Positions 18,779 through 28,393 are shown, counted from the stretch's first letter. The stretch is 64,000 nt of DNA from an uncultured Acetatifactor sp. (GCA_910587555.1 CAJULV010000010.1:8016-72015), one strand, 5' to 3'. Notes: a model not told the origin generated them from the sequence alone. Numbers and translations are program-made.

Positions 18779-18807
18779 TGGACAAATTGCGATATCTACA
18801 GTAAAAT
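18779..18807 (+). promoter_or_regulatory. Sigma-A-type promoter of the ABC-F gene
   Basis: TGGACA at 18779-18784, 17-nt spacer, TAAAAT at 18802-18807. It lies inside the upstream part of the longest open frame, so it also argues for the downstream start at 18849. Confidence 0.6.
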
Positions 18808-18848
18808 GGAAAAGATACATTGGGAACGAAAGGATGGACATCTGCATC

Positions 18849-20786
18849 ATGATATTATCCTGTCAGAATATCAGCAAAGCATTTATTGAAAATAAAGTAC
18901 TGGAAAACGTCAGCTTTCATATTGAAGATTACGAGAAAGCAGCCATTGTGGGAATCAACGGAGCCGGTAAGACCACCTTGCTCCGCATTCTGGTAGGGGA
19001 AACGGAGCCTGACGGCGGCTGCGTTACCCTCTCCAAAAACAGGAGCCTGGGGTACCTGGCTCAGGACGGCGCCGTGAATACCGCCAACACGATCTATGAG
19101 GAACTTTTATCCGTAAAACAGCATCTGATCGATCTGGAGCGCCGCATCCGGGAATGCGAAAAGGACATGCCTTCCAAACAGGGTGCCGAGCTGGAAGCAC
19201 TCATGGGACAATATGCCAGGCTGACCCAGGCTTTTGAGGCGGACGGCGGTTACGCCTGTAAAAGCGAAATAACCGGTGTCCTGAAAGGGCTGGGATTTGC
19301 CCCGGAGGAATTCCACAAGCCGGTTGCCGCACTCTCCGGCGGCCAGAAGACCCGGGTGGCCCTGAGCAAGCTTCTCCTGAAAAAGCCTGACCTGATCATA
19401 CTGGACGAACCCACCAACCACCTGGATATGAACTCCATCACATGGCTGGAAACTTACCTCATGAACTATAGGGGCGCCGTAATCGTGGTCTCCCACGACC
19501 GCTATTTTCTCAACCGTATAGCCACCAAGGTTATCGAGATTGACCAGACAAAGGCCACAACATTTATGGGGAATTACGCCGATTACGCAGTCAAAAAAGA
19601 ACGGCTCCGGCAGGCTGCCATGCATGCTTATCTAAACCAGCAGCGGGAAATCAGGCATCAGGAAGCGGTTATTGAGAAGCTGCGGTCCTTTAACCGGGAA
19701 AAATTCGTCAGACGGGCACAGAGCCGTGAAAAACTGCTGGAAAAGACGGAAATCCTGGAGAAGCCGACGGAAGTGCGCACAGACATGCATATCAGGCTTG
19801 TCCCCGGGAAAAAAAGCGGAAACGACGTGCTGATTCTGGAAGATCTGGGGAAATCCTTCGGCGATTCCCTGCTGTTCGAGCATGTCAATCTGGAGATCCG
19901 ACGGGGAGAGCATGTGGCGATTATCGGTGACAACGGAACCGGCAAAACCACTCTGCTGAAAATACTGAACGGGCTGCTCCCCGCAGACCAGGGAAGCTTT
20001 CGCCTGGGTACAAATGTGGAAATCGGCTATTACGACCAAGAGCATCATGTGCTTCACGCCGAAAAGACATTGTTTGAGGAGATTTCCGACGAGAATCCCA
20101 CGCTCAGCAACACGGAAATTCGAAATCTGTTAGCCGCTTTTCTGTTTACGGGTGATGATGTCTTTAAGCGGATTGAAGATCTGAGCGGCGGGGAAAGAGG
20201 ACGGGTCTCCCTGGCCAAGCTGATGTTGGGCAATGCCAATTTCCTGATCCTGGATGAACCAACCAACCACCTGGATATCGTCTCCAAGGAAATTCTGGAG
20301 GACGCCTTGAACCGTTATGAGGGGACCGTGCTGTATGTGTCCCATGACCGTTATTTCATTAATAAGACTGCCGGCAGGATACTGGAGCTGAAAGCGAAGC
20401 AATTTGTGAACTACATCGGCAACTACGATTATTATCTGGAAAAACAGGATGCCGCTTCTACGACGGATGCCGCCGGAATTCAGGCTTCCGCTTTTGACAC
20501 TGCCATGCCGGTGTCTGCCTCCGGAACCGCCGCATCCGACGGCAGGCTGGACTGGAAAGCGAAGAAGGAAGAACAGGCCAGAATCCGTAAAAGAGAAAAT
20601 GATCTCAAAAAATGTGAAGAACGGATTACCGCATTGGAAGAAAGAAATGCTGAAATCGATATGCTCATGGCGGCTCCTTCCGTCGCCACCCAGGCCGCCA
20701 GGCTGCAGGAATTTGCGACAGAGCAGGCGGCAATTGGAACGGAGCTGGAGCGATTATATGAGCAGTGGGCGGTCCTGGCCGAATGA
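18849..20786 (+). CDS. ABC-F family ribosome-associated ATPase
   Basis: 645 aa from the ATG at 18849, chosen by AAAGGATGG about 11 nt upstream and the promoter at 18779. Two ABC ATPase domains sit in one chain with no membrane segments: Walker A GINGAGKTTLL near residue 38 and GDNGTGKTTLL near 360. Signature motifs are LSGGQKTR and LSGGERGR, and both Walker B motifs end LDEPTNHLD. A charged interdomain linker (about 245-295) is the P-site tRNA-interacting region of ABC-F proteins. A C-terminal coiled coil spans about 570-645. It resembles YdiF-type housekeeping ABC-Fs rather than a recognised antibiotic resistance factor. Confidence 0.9.
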   Translation: MILSCQNISKAFIENKVLENVSFHIEDYEKAAIVGINGAGKTTLLRILVGETEPDGGCVTLSKNRSLGYLAQDGAVNTANTIYEELLSVKQHLIDLERRIRECEKDMPSKQGAELEALMGQYARLTQAFEADGGYACKSEITGVLKGLGFAPEEFHKPVAALSGGQKTRVALSKLLLKKPDLIILDEPTNHLDMNSITWLETYLMNYRGAVIVVSHDRYFLNRIATKVIEIDQTKATTFMGNYADYAVKKERLRQAAMHAYLNQQREIRHQEAVIEKLRSFNREKFVRRAQSREKLLEKTEILEKPTEVRTDMHIRLVPGKKSGNDVLILEDLGKSFGDSLLFEHVNLEIRRGEHVAIIGDNGTGKTTLLKILNGLLPADQGSFRLGTNVEIGYYDQEHHVLHAEKTLFEEISDENPTLSNTEIRNLLAAFLFTGDDVFKRIEDLSGGERGRVSLAKLMLGNANFLILDEPTNHLDIVSKEILEDALNRYEGTVLYVSHDRYFINKTAGRILELKAKQFVNYIGNYDYYLEKQDAASTTDAAGIQASAFDTAMPVSASGTAASDGRLDWKAKKEEQARIRKRENDLKKCEERITALEERNAEIDMLMAAPSVATQAARLQEFATEQAAIGTELERLYEQWAVLAE

Positions 20787-20990
20787 GCCGCCCCGAAATT
20801 CGCCAGGGCCCCCCAGGGGTATCATTGTCCTGCATGTGCAAAACACGGTAGTAACCGACAGCAGAATGCGTTCGGACTGCCCGGCTTGCACAGGCAGGCT
20901 GCAGGCCCTTTACAGTAAACGATGCACCCCGGCAGCCCACATGGCAGGAAATGCCGGACGTCACCGTGGTTGCATCGTAATCAGCAGGGA
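20787..20990. other. Convergent intergenic region, no clear feature
   Basis: 204 bp between the convergent ABC-F and icd stops. GC-rich. I see no stem followed by a T-run in either direction and no credible ORF. Confidence 0.5.
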
Positions 20991-22199
20991 TTATAAGAGG
21001 GAATCCAGTGTCTCCCTGATGGCCTTAATGAATTCCAGGCTGTTCAGAATGACAGGATTCTCACAGGTGGAAATCAGGGACAGGCTCTTCGTCATCCTGC
21101 CTTCTTCCACGGTTTTGATGCATGCCTGCTCCAATTTTTCCGCAAACGCGGCAAGTTCCTCGATGCCGTCCAGCTCCCCTCTCTTCTTCAAGGCGCCTGT
21201 CCAGGCAAAAATGGTCGCAATGGAATTCGTGGAGGTCTCCTCGCCCTTCAGATGCCTGTAATAATGACGCTGCACGGTTCCGTGGGCCGCCTCGTATTCA
21301 TAGACACCGCTGGGCGATACCAGGACCGAGGTCATCATGGACAGATCGCCATAGGCTGTAGCCACCATGTCCGACATCACATCGCCGTCATAATTCTTGC
21401 ATGCCCAGATAAAGCCGCCTTCAGAGCGAATCACCCTTGCCACCGCGTCATCAATCAGCGTATAAAAATATTCAATGCCAAGAGCTTCAAACTTCTCCCT
21501 GTACTCGGCATCGTAAATCTCCTGGAAGATATCCTTAAACCTGTGGTCATACTTCTTGGAGATCGTGTCCTTGGTAGAGAACCAGAGATCCTGCTTCGTA
21601 TCCACCGCGTATTCAAAGCATGCCCTGGCAAAGCTGCCGATGGACTTCTCCGTATTGTGAATGCCCTGAAGGATTCCGGGACCTCTGAATTCATGTATCG
21701 TTTCCCTTATCTCCGTCCCGTCCTCAGCGGTAAATACCAGCTCTGCCTTGCCGGCACCCGGCACCTTAATCTCCGTATTCTTATATACATCACCATAGGC
21801 ATGGCGCGCAATGGTAATGGGCTTTGTCCAATTTGCCACATAGGGAACGATTCCCTTCACCAAGATCGGGGAACGAAACACGGTACCATCCAGAATTGCG
21901 CGAATGGTTCCGTTGGGACTCTTCCACATTTCCTTCAAATCGTATTCCTTCATTCTGGCGGCATTGGGCGTAATAGTGGCACATTTCACGGCGACGCCGT
22001 ACTTCAGCGTCGCATTTGCGGAATCCACCGTCACCTGGTCGTCCGTTGCATTCCTGTACTCCAGCCCCAGGTCGTAGTATTCCGTCTTCAGGTCTATGTA
22101 TGGAAGCAACAGCTCATCCTTAATCATCTGCCAGAGAATTCTGGTCATCTCGTCCCCATCCATTTCCACCAGAGGCGTCGTCATCCTTATCTTATCCAT
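20991..22199 (-). CDS. icd: NADP-dependent isocitrate dehydrogenase
   Basis: 402 aa from the ATG at 22199, preceded by GAGAGGAAA at a good spacing. It is of the type common to eukaryotes and many anaerobes, starting TPLVEMDGDEMTRILW. The substrate loop reads KSPNGTIR, DGTVFRSPI follows, and the metal/NADP region includes NYDGDVMSD and the AAHGTVQRHY stretch. Converts isocitrate to 2-oxoglutarate with NADPH formation. It is the third gene of the citrate synthase-GntR-icd run; aconitase is not in the window. Confidence 0.95.
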   Translation of the reverse strand: MDKIRMTTPLVEMDGDEMTRILWQMIKDELLLPYIDLKTEYYDLGLEYRNATDDQVTVDSANATLKYGVAVKCATITPNAARMKEYDLKEMWKSPNGTIRAILDGTVFRSPILVKGIVPYVANWTKPITIARHAYGDVYKNTEIKVPGAGKAELVFTAEDGTEIRETIHEFRGPGILQGIHNTEKSIGSFARACFEYAVDTKQDLWFSTKDTISKKYDHRFKDIFQEIYDAEYREKFEALGIEYFYTLIDDAVARVIRSEGGFIWACKNYDGDVMSDMVATAYGDLSMMTSVLVSPSGVYEYEAAHGTVQRHYYRHLKGEETSTNSIATIFAWTGALKKRGELDGIEELAAFAEKLEQACIKTVEEGRMTKSLSLISTCENPVILNSLEFIKAIRETLDSLL

Positions 22200-22268
22200 T
22201 GCACTTTCCTCTCTTTCTGCTATTTTATGATTTCCCATCGGCAGTTTCCCCGTTTCCCGCAGCAGGCA

Positions 22269-22973
22269 TTACTCCTTGGCAAGCCCGTCCCTCACATATG
22301 CCTCATGCAGGCCGCCCTCCACCATATTTTCATATGCATTTATCATATGCTGGTGTGCAAGCTGCTCTGCCAGATCCCCGTCTCCCGCTTTGATGGCCTC
22401 CATGATTTTCTTATGCTCCTCATTGGACTTCGGTCCCCGGTTGACATTTGCCAGCGTCTTCCTGCGCACGCGCAGCACATACTGGTGAAAATCCTTCAGC
22501 TGATGCTCCAGAAGCTTGCTGTCGCAGGCCTCATACATAATATCGTGGAAACGGTTATCCAGTTCGGCCAGCTGCTCCAGATGCCCCTTGCCGGCATGGA
22601 ATTCAGCCAAATACACATTTTCTTCCATTTCCGCCATCTGTTCATCCGTAATATGTTCTGTGGCCCATCTGGCGCAAAGCCCTTCCAGCAGGGAGCGGAT
22701 CATATAAATGTCCTTCACATCCTTTTCCGTGATGCCGGTAACATAGGCACCCTTGTTGGGAATGATCTGGATCAGCCCTTCCAGTTCCAGCTGGCGGAAC
22801 GCTTCCCTCACCGGAGTGCGGCTGACACCCATCTCCTCTCCGATTGCCACTTCCCTCAATTCTTCATGCTCCGCATATCTGCCGCTGAGGATATCCTCCC
22901 GCAGACGGTTAAATACGCGGCCCCGCAGAGAGTACTTATCCGTTACCTCCTGCTTCACATCATAGTTGCTCAT
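22269..22973 (-). CDS. GntR/FCD-family transcriptional regulator
   Basis: 234 aa. A GntR winged helix (about residues 10-75, with GEEMGVSRTPVREAFRQLELEGLI) is followed by an FCD ligand domain (about 85-220). That domain has the usual spaced acidic/His positions (ELDNRFHDIMYEA, EEHKKIMEAI, LAHQHM), which suggest a metal-assisted carboxylate ligand. It lies between the citrate synthase and icd genes, so it is likely an autoregulator of this operon, and citrate or another TCA acid is a reasonable but untested ligand. A matching palindrome is at 24587-24598. Confidence 0.88.
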   Translation of the reverse strand: MSNYDVKQEVTDKYSLRGRVFNRLREDILSGRYAEHEELREVAIGEEMGVSRTPVREAFRQLELEGLIQIIPNKGAYVTGITEKDVKDIYMIRSLLEGLCARWATEHITDEQMAEMEENVYLAEFHAGKGHLEQLAELDNRFHDIMYEACDSKLLEHQLKDFHQYVLRVRRKTLANVNRGPKSNEEHKKIMEAIKAGDGDLAEQLAHQHMINAYENMVEGGLHEAYVRDGLAKE

Positions 22974-23076
22974 TTCTTCTTTTTCATACCTCCATGCCTG
23001 ACAGCACTATTTATTTGGGATCTTTCCTCACATGCCCTTCCATCCCCCGGTATCGTCTAAAACCCGTTCCACAGGA

Positions 23077-24498
23077 TCAGCTGCCGGGCTGCCGCAAAGC
23101 AATGTTTCTCTCCGCGCACACCCGTTCCAGGCATATGATCATTTCCTCGTCCGTCAGCACCGTAACACGCCCGCCGGCATATTCTTCGTCCACCCACTCC
23201 TTGATTCCGGCTACCAGCGGAGAGGTTTTCTCCACCTGTTCTTCACCCTTCAGCCCATAATAGGTATTAATCCAGTGGGCAATGCCTGCCAGCCCCGAAG
23301 TGTTGGACACCGCGCAGAGAACCGGCCTGTTCAGGAATTTCTCCGTATCAAAGATATTATAGATTTCCTCGTTTTTCAGCAGCCCGTCCGCATGGATACC
23401 CGCCCTGGTCACATTGAAATTCTTTCCCACAAAAGGCGTCCTGGGCGGAATCTGATAGCCGATTTCCTTCTCATAATATTCCGCCAGTTCCGTAATCACC
23501 GTGGTGTCCATTCCGTTCAAATCGCCCTTCAGCTGCGCATACTCGAACACCATGGCTTCCAGGGGCGTATTCCCCGTCCGCTCGCCGATTCCGAACAGGG
23601 ATGTATTCACGCCGGAACAACCGTACAGCCACGCGGTGGTAGAGTTGCTCACAGCCTTGTAAAAATCATTATGGCCATGCCATTCAATAAGTTCATGGGG
23701 AACCCCCGCATGGGTATGAATGGCATAAATGATCCCCTGAACACTTCTGGGAATCACGGCGCCGGCATAATTCACCCCATAGCCCATGGTGTCGCATGCC
23801 CTTATCTTGACAGGAATCCCGTATTGCTCCATCAGCTTCATCAATTCCAGGCAGAACGGCACTACATAACCATAGATATCCGCCCTGGTTATATCCTCCA
23901 GATGGCATCTGGGACTGATCCCTTCCTCCAGGCACTCCCGAATCACGCTCAGATAATGCTCCATCGCCTGGCGCCTGGTCATTTTCAGCTTCAGAAAGAT
24001 ATGGTAATCAGAGCAGCTGACCAGTATTCCGGTCTCCCTCATGCCGATTTCCTTTACCAGCCGGAAGTCTTCCCTGCTGGCGCGAATCCAGCTGGTAACC
24101 TCCGGGAACGCATATCCTCTCTCCATACATTTATAGACGGCATCCCGATCCTTTTTGCTGTACAGGAAAAATTCACTGGCGCGGATCATCCCCTTTTCTC
24201 CTCCCAGCCTGTGAAGGTAATCGTATATGGTCACGATCTGCTCTGTGGTATACGGTGCCCTTGACTGCTGCCCGTCGCGAAATGTAGTATCCGTAATCCA
24301 GATTTCCTTCGGCATATTGTGAGGTACAATCCTGTCGTTGAAGGGAATCTTCGGAATCTCCGAATACGGAAACATATTGCGGAACACATTTGGTTTGCTC
24401 ACATCGTCCAAAATGTACATATGCTCCTCTATCTGCAGCAGATTGCTGTTGTGATTCATCGTAACCGGACGGTTTTGAAATGCGTCGCTGTTTCTCAT
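23077..24498 (-). CDS. DRE-TIM metallolyase, probable Re-citrate synthase
   Basis: 473 aa, related to isopropylmalate/homocitrate synthases. It has an N-terminal extension of about 65 residues before ITDTTFRDGQQ and the metal-binding EWHGHND motif near residue 270. It lacks a visible LeuA-type C-terminal regulatory domain. It is operon-linked to NADP-IDH and a GntR regulator, and no Si-type GltA is seen here. Clostridial Re-citrate synthases are known to be DRE-TIM proteins of this kind, so condensation of acetyl-CoA with oxaloacetate is the best guess. Isopropylmalate or homocitrate synthase remain alternatives. A GGGAG site lies about 10 nt before the ATG. Confidence 0.75.
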   Translation of the reverse strand: MRNSDAFQNRPVTMNHNSNLLQIEEHMYILDDVSKPNVFRNMFPYSEIPKIPFNDRIVPHNMPKEIWITDTTFRDGQQSRAPYTTEQIVTIYDYLHRLGGEKGMIRASEFFLYSKKDRDAVYKCMERGYAFPEVTSWIRASREDFRLVKEIGMRETGILVSCSDYHIFLKLKMTRRQAMEHYLSVIRECLEEGISPRCHLEDITRADIYGYVVPFCLELMKLMEQYGIPVKIRACDTMGYGVNYAGAVIPRSVQGIIYAIHTHAGVPHELIEWHGHNDFYKAVSNSTTAWLYGCSGVNTSLFGIGERTGNTPLEAMVFEYAQLKGDLNGMDTTVITELAEYYEKEIGYQIPPRTPFVGKNFNVTRAGIHADGLLKNEEIYNIFDTEKFLNRPVLCAVSNTSGLAGIAHWINTYYGLKGEEQVEKTSPLVAGIKEWVDEEYAGGRVTVLTDEEMIICLERVCAERNIALRQPGS

Positions 24499-24586
24499 CT
24501 CCCTGTCACTCCCTTATCCATGCCGTCATATATACAGCTTTATTCCTTTTCTCCGAAAATATGTGGGTGCCACATGCACTTGTATC

Positions 24587-24615
24587 ATTGTATACAATCA
24601 AAACGATTATGTCAA
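24587..24615 (-). promoter_or_regulatory. Promoter with GntR-type palindromic operator, citrate synthase operon
   Basis: TTGACA at 24615-24610, 17-nt spacer, TACAAT at 24592-24587, minus strand. A perfect 12-bp palindrome ATTGTATACAAT occupies 24587-24598, so the -10 is half of the dyad. This fits the TNGTN(0-1)ACNA-type sites of FCD GntR proteins, and the operon encodes such a regulator. Confidence 0.75.
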
Positions 24616-24718
24616 TCATTTTTTATATTTACTTTCAAAATAAATGACATCCGTGACCGCGCTGTTTTCACGCTGCCCGCTTTGTGGTAAAATGTCAACA
24701 GGAATGGAGGATATACTT

Positions 24719-25192
24719 ATGATTCGATATGCCGTTGAGAACGACTTTGCCCTGTTAAGGGAATTTGACCATCATATCTCCGAGGCAGAGTTAAAAAACA
24801 GTATCCGCGCAAACAGAGTCCTGGTCATGTACCATAATGCCGTTTTCATGGGATGGCTGCGGTTTAATCTGTTCTGGGACAGTATCCCGTTTATGAATAT
24901 GCTGTATTTCCTGGAAGCATACAGGGGGAAAGGATATGGCAGGCGGCTGACGGCTTTCTGGGAAAAAGAAATGTACGACAGCGGCTTCCGGATGGTTCTG
25001 ACTTCCACGCTTTCAAACGAACAGGCGCAATTTTTCTATCGTAAAAACGGTTATACAGACTGCGGTTCTCTCCTGCTGCCGGAAGAACCTCTGGAAATCA
25101 TTTTGCGGAAGGATTTGATACCATTTCCCGAGGCAATTGCAGCCCGTCATATTCCTGAAACATTTATGGGGTATAATAATAAGGAAAATTGA
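24719..25192 (+). CDS. GNAT family N-acetyltransferase
   Basis: 157 aa from the ATG at 24719, with GGAGG 8 nt upstream; the frame is open further 5' but without homologous-looking sequence. The acetyl-CoA loop is EAYRGKGYGRRL near residue 72, and the NEQAQFFYRKNGY segment near 105 is typical. Substrate unknown. Divergent from the citrate synthase operon, and its stop is 1 bp from the first ATG of the broken response-regulator gene. Confidence 0.9.
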   Translation: MIRYAVENDFALLREFDHHISEAELKNSIRANRVLVMYHNAVFMGWLRFNLFWDSIPFMNMLYFLEAYRGKGYGRRLTAFWEKEMYDSGFRMVLTSTLSNEQAQFFYRKNGYTDCGSLLLPEEPLEIILRKDLIPFPEAIAARHIPETFMGYNNKEN

Positions 25193-25193
25193 T

Positions 25194-25668
25194 ATGACAG
25201 GGAGCAGCGACATGGCGGTTATTTTGGTTGTGGAAGATGACAGGACAACGAACGATCTGATTCGGGACTATTTATATGACGCGGGGCATGATGTACGGCA
25301 GGCTTACGACGGCAGGGACGCGCTGAGGCAGTTTGCGGAAGGAACCATAGAACTTGTGATACTGGATATCATGCTTCCGAAACTCAGCGGAATACAGGTA
25401 TTGAAGGAAATTCGCAGCACAAGCATGGTCCCGGTGCTGATGCTGACCGCCCTGCAGGATGAGGGGACGCAGATCAGCAGCTTCGACGCCCTGGCGGACG
25501 ACTATATGACAAAGCCCTTCTCCATGGTGCTGCTTGGAAAACGGGTGCTGGCATTGCTGCGCCGGTCAGGCCGGATTCCCGAAATGGACATCTGGAAATA
25601 CAGAGACATCAAAGTAGATTTTAACGGCTATCTGGCAGAAAGAGGCGGAGATCCTGTGGAGCTTGCGC
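25194..25668 (+). pseudogene. Truncated OmpR-type response regulator
   Basis: An intact receiver domain (ILVVEDD acidic pocket, phospho-acceptor Asp in LVILDIMLPKLSG, conserved TALQDE and Lys of MTKPF) runs into the first strands of the winged-helix DNA-binding domain (DIKVDFNGYLAERGGDPVELAP). The sequence then passes directly, out of frame, into histidine kinase sequence near 25668. The DNA-binding helices are missing. The remaining frame ends at 25829 after nonsense sequence. The start could be 25194, one base from the acetyltransferase stop, or 25212. Confidence 0.8.
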
Positions 25669-26760
25669 CGATGGCAGGTGCAGGTTGGCACGGATGCCGG
25701 CCTGGAGCAGTATCGGCAGGATTTTTACCAGAAAACCGATTCACAGCTGTACTCCGGCACCTGTTTCCGCACGGAGGAGGGACAGCCCTGTTATCTTGTA
25801 CTGCTTCTGACGCTTCAGCCGGTTCATGAAGCCAAAAGCGCCGTAGTCATATTCCTTCCCTTTACGCTGGCATTCTCCCTGGCACTGTCCGTAGTTTTCG
25901 CACTGCTGTATTCCAAAAGGATTACCAAACCCCTGTCGGATATCTCCAGAACCACGGAACGGATGCGGGCACTTGACAAATCGGCCGCATGCAAGGTGGA
26001 AACCATGGATGAAATCGGGGTACTCTCGGAAAATATCAATATCCTTTACCGAAGCCTGCTGGCCACCATAGAGGATATCCAAAGAGAAAGTACCCGGGCC
26101 AGTGAAGCGGAGACTGCAAAGATCGATTTCCTGCGCGCTGCCTCCCACGAGTTGAAGACCCCCGTCACGGCCCTGTGCGGAATGCTTGACAATATGATTA
26201 TGGGAATCGGGCGCTACAGGGACTGGGAGGCTTATCTGCCTGTCTGCCAGGAGATGGCGGGCAGATTCGGCGGAATGATACAGGAAATCCTGGACGCTTC
26301 CAGGCTGAACTTTTCTTTTGCCGGGGAACCTTCGGAGCAGGTCCGGCTGCAGGCCTTTTTGGAAAAGCTCCTGCCGCCCTGGCTGCTGATTGCGAAATCG
26401 AAAGGGATTCTGGTAGAGACGGATTTCAGGAATGACTTTTCGGTGCAGTTCCCGGTATCCGCAATGGAGAAGGTTGTGAACAATGTGATTTCCAACGGGG
26501 TAAAGTATACGGATTCTAACGGCATGGTACGAATTTACCTTGCCCACAGGCGTATGGTGGTGGAAAATGAATGCACGCCCCTTCGGCCGGAGGACCTGGA
26601 CCACATCTTTGAACCGTTTTACCGGCCGGATTTCTCCCGGAGCCGGAACGGTGCAGGCGAGAATCCCGACGGAGGGAACGGCCTGGGGTTATATATTGCG
26701 TCAAAGATTCTGACAACGCTGTCATACCGGTTTGAATTTGCGCCTTTTCAGTATCCGTAG
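25669..26760 (+). pseudogene. Histidine kinase fragment, N-terminus deleted
   Basis: The frame encodes the end of an extracytoplasmic sensor region, one TM segment (around 25830-25905), HAMP (KRITKPLSDISRTTERM), HisKA with the H-box ASHELKTPVTAL, and a HATPase domain with NNVISNGVKYT and GLGLYIAS. The first TM segment and the start of the sensor domain are absent. They appear to have been lost in the same deletion that removed the response regulator C-terminus. The chain also ends abruptly after FEFAPF, where family members continue for about ten more residues. No start codon with a ribosome site is seen at the junction, so it is probably not translated. Confidence 0.8.
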
Positions 26761-26929
26761 CGCCGGATATACAGAACATAGAAAACGTAGTCGTCAGCGA
26801 ATCGGACGGAGAAACCGTTATACGGTATATCGGGAAGCCGTTGAATGAAAAAGTTGCAAAAGCCGTACAAAGTATGCAGAAGATTACAGATTACAATGCT
26901 GTAATCAGGTCAAATGTACTGATCCAGGT
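26761..26929 (+). pseudogene. Orphan coding remnant between kinase and ABC fragments
   Basis: A continuous open frame reads through about 55 codons with coding character (VAPDIQNIENVVVSESDG, then IRYIGKPLNEKVAKAVQ), ending in TGA near 26932. It has no start and its family is not recognised. Position suggests the C-terminus of a gene whose 5' part was deleted. Confidence 0.45.
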
Positions 26930-27546
26930 TTGAAATACTCTTATGATGGTAAAAGAATAATTCTAAAAAATATATCTGCAGAATTTGAAACTGGAAAACT
27001 CTATGCTGTCCTGAGAACCTCTGGATGCGGAAAAACCACGCTACTTTCCCTGCTCGGCCGCCTGGACAGCCCCTCTGACGGCCGGATACTGTTCCGGGAA
27101 AAAGACATCATGAAAAAAGGGCTTGCCTGGCACCGCAGACATAATGTAGCATTCGTCTTCCAAAGTTATAACCTCATTGACTACATGACAGCCGTCGAAA
27201 ATGTGGCCTGACCTCAAAACTGCCGCCTCTGCCGATTTTGGAACGCCTGGGGTTCACAAAAGAAGAAACCGGGCGCAATGTGCTGAAACTCTCCGGCGGC
27301 CAGCAGCAACGAGTGGCTATTGCCCGCGCATTGTCTTCTGACGCCGATGTCATCCTCGCCGACGAGCCAACCGGAAATCTGGATGAAGACAACGCCGCGG
27401 AGATTATGGGCATTCTGAAAGAGTGTGCGTATGAGATGCAAAAGTGCGTCATTGTCGTAACCCACTCAAATGACCTTGCGAAGCAGGCCGACGTGATTTG
27501 CCGTCTGAAAAAGGGGGAACTGCATATTCCGTGTTTCCCGTCCTGA
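26930..27546 (+). pseudogene. Frameshifted ABC transporter ATPase (MacB/LolD type)
   Basis: Two frames together give one ATPase. The first (26930-27211, TTG start, no clear ribosome site) holds Walker A and the Q-loop FVFQSYNLIDYMTAVENV. The second holds LSGGQQQRVAIARAL, Walker B ILADEPTGNLD and the H-loop VVTHSND. A one-base loss near 27207 separates them. Walker A reads RTSGCGKTT, with Arg replacing the first glycine of GxxxxGKT, a second sign of decay. No permease gene remains. Confidence 0.85.
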
Positions 27547-27579
27547 CCATACCGGGCATGGGAGAATCTTTTTCTCCCG

Positions 27580-28362
27580 CTATCCCAGGGCTACATCCAG
27601 CGCCATCATAATTGTAAAACCGGCAGCAAACAGAATTGTCCCCAAATTGGAATGTTTTCCCTCAGACATTTCCGGAATCAGCTCCTCCACCACCACATAC
27701 ACCATGGCTCCGGCCGCAAAGCTCAAAAGATAGGGCAGAAAGGGAACCACATAATGCGCTGCGAGCAAAGTCAATGCCGCTCCAATGGGTTCCACCGCCC
27801 CGGAAAACGCTCCGTAGAGAAAAGCCTTCCCCCTTCCTGCTCCTTCTGCCCGCAAAGGCATGGAAATAATCGCGCCCTCCGGGAAATTCTGTATGGCAAT
27901 GCCGAGTGAAAGTGCCAGCGCACCCATGGCAGTGATTCCGGCGTCCCCGGAAAGCCACCCGGCATATACCACCCCCACTGCCATGCCCTCCGGCAGATTA
28001 TGCAGCGTCACGGCAAGCACCAGCATGGTAGACCTGCCAAAGCTGCTCTTCGGCCCTTCCGCCTTACTGCTGTTCATGTGCAGATGAGGGATCGTTTTAT
28101 CCAGGAGAAGCAGGAACAGGATACCGATCCAAAAGCCTGCAGCCGCCGGTACAAACGCCCATTGCCCCATGGCTTCCGCCTGCTCCATCGCCGGAATCAA
28201 CAGGCTCCAGACAGAAGCAGCCACCATCACTCCGGCGGCAAAACCAGTCAGCGACCTTTGTACCAGCAGGTTCATTTTCTTTTTCAGAAACAGCACACAG
28301 GCAGACCCCAGCGCCGTTCCTGCAAAGGGAATCAAAATTCCCCAGATTACATTTGTCTGCAT
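27580..28362 (-). CDS. ZIP family metal transporter
   Basis: 260 aa with eight predicted membrane segments. Segment four carries HNLPEGMAVG and segment five QNFPEGAIIS, the paired metal-site motifs of ZIP proteins (ZupT-like, GufA group). EELIPEM follows in the C-terminal part. The cytoplasmic loop between TM3 and TM4 is short and holds HLHMNSS, a possible metal-binding His cluster. Likely imports Zn2+ or a similar divalent cation. It starts 31 bp after the nhaC stop, so the two may be co-transcribed. Confidence 0.9.
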   Translation of the reverse strand: MQTNVIWGILIPFAGTALGSACVLFLKKKMNLLVQRSLTGFAAGVMVAASVWSLLIPAMEQAEAMGQWAFVPAAAGFWIGILFLLLLDKTIPHLHMNSSKAEGPKSSFGRSTMLVLAVTLHNLPEGMAVGVVYAGWLSGDAGITAMGALALSLGIAIQNFPEGAIISMPLRAEGAGRGKAFLYGAFSGAVEPIGAALTLLAAHYVVPFLPYLLSFAAGAMVYVVVEELIPEMSEGKHSNLGTILFAAGFTIMMALDVALG

Positions 28363-28393
28363 TCATTTCCCCCATTCCGGCGGCGGCACGACA

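Noticed and set aside
21252..23060. 602-codon plus-strand frame opposite icd, gntR and the citrate synthase gene
   Set aside because: Lies antisense to three well-recognised genes and shows no known domain or ribosome site.
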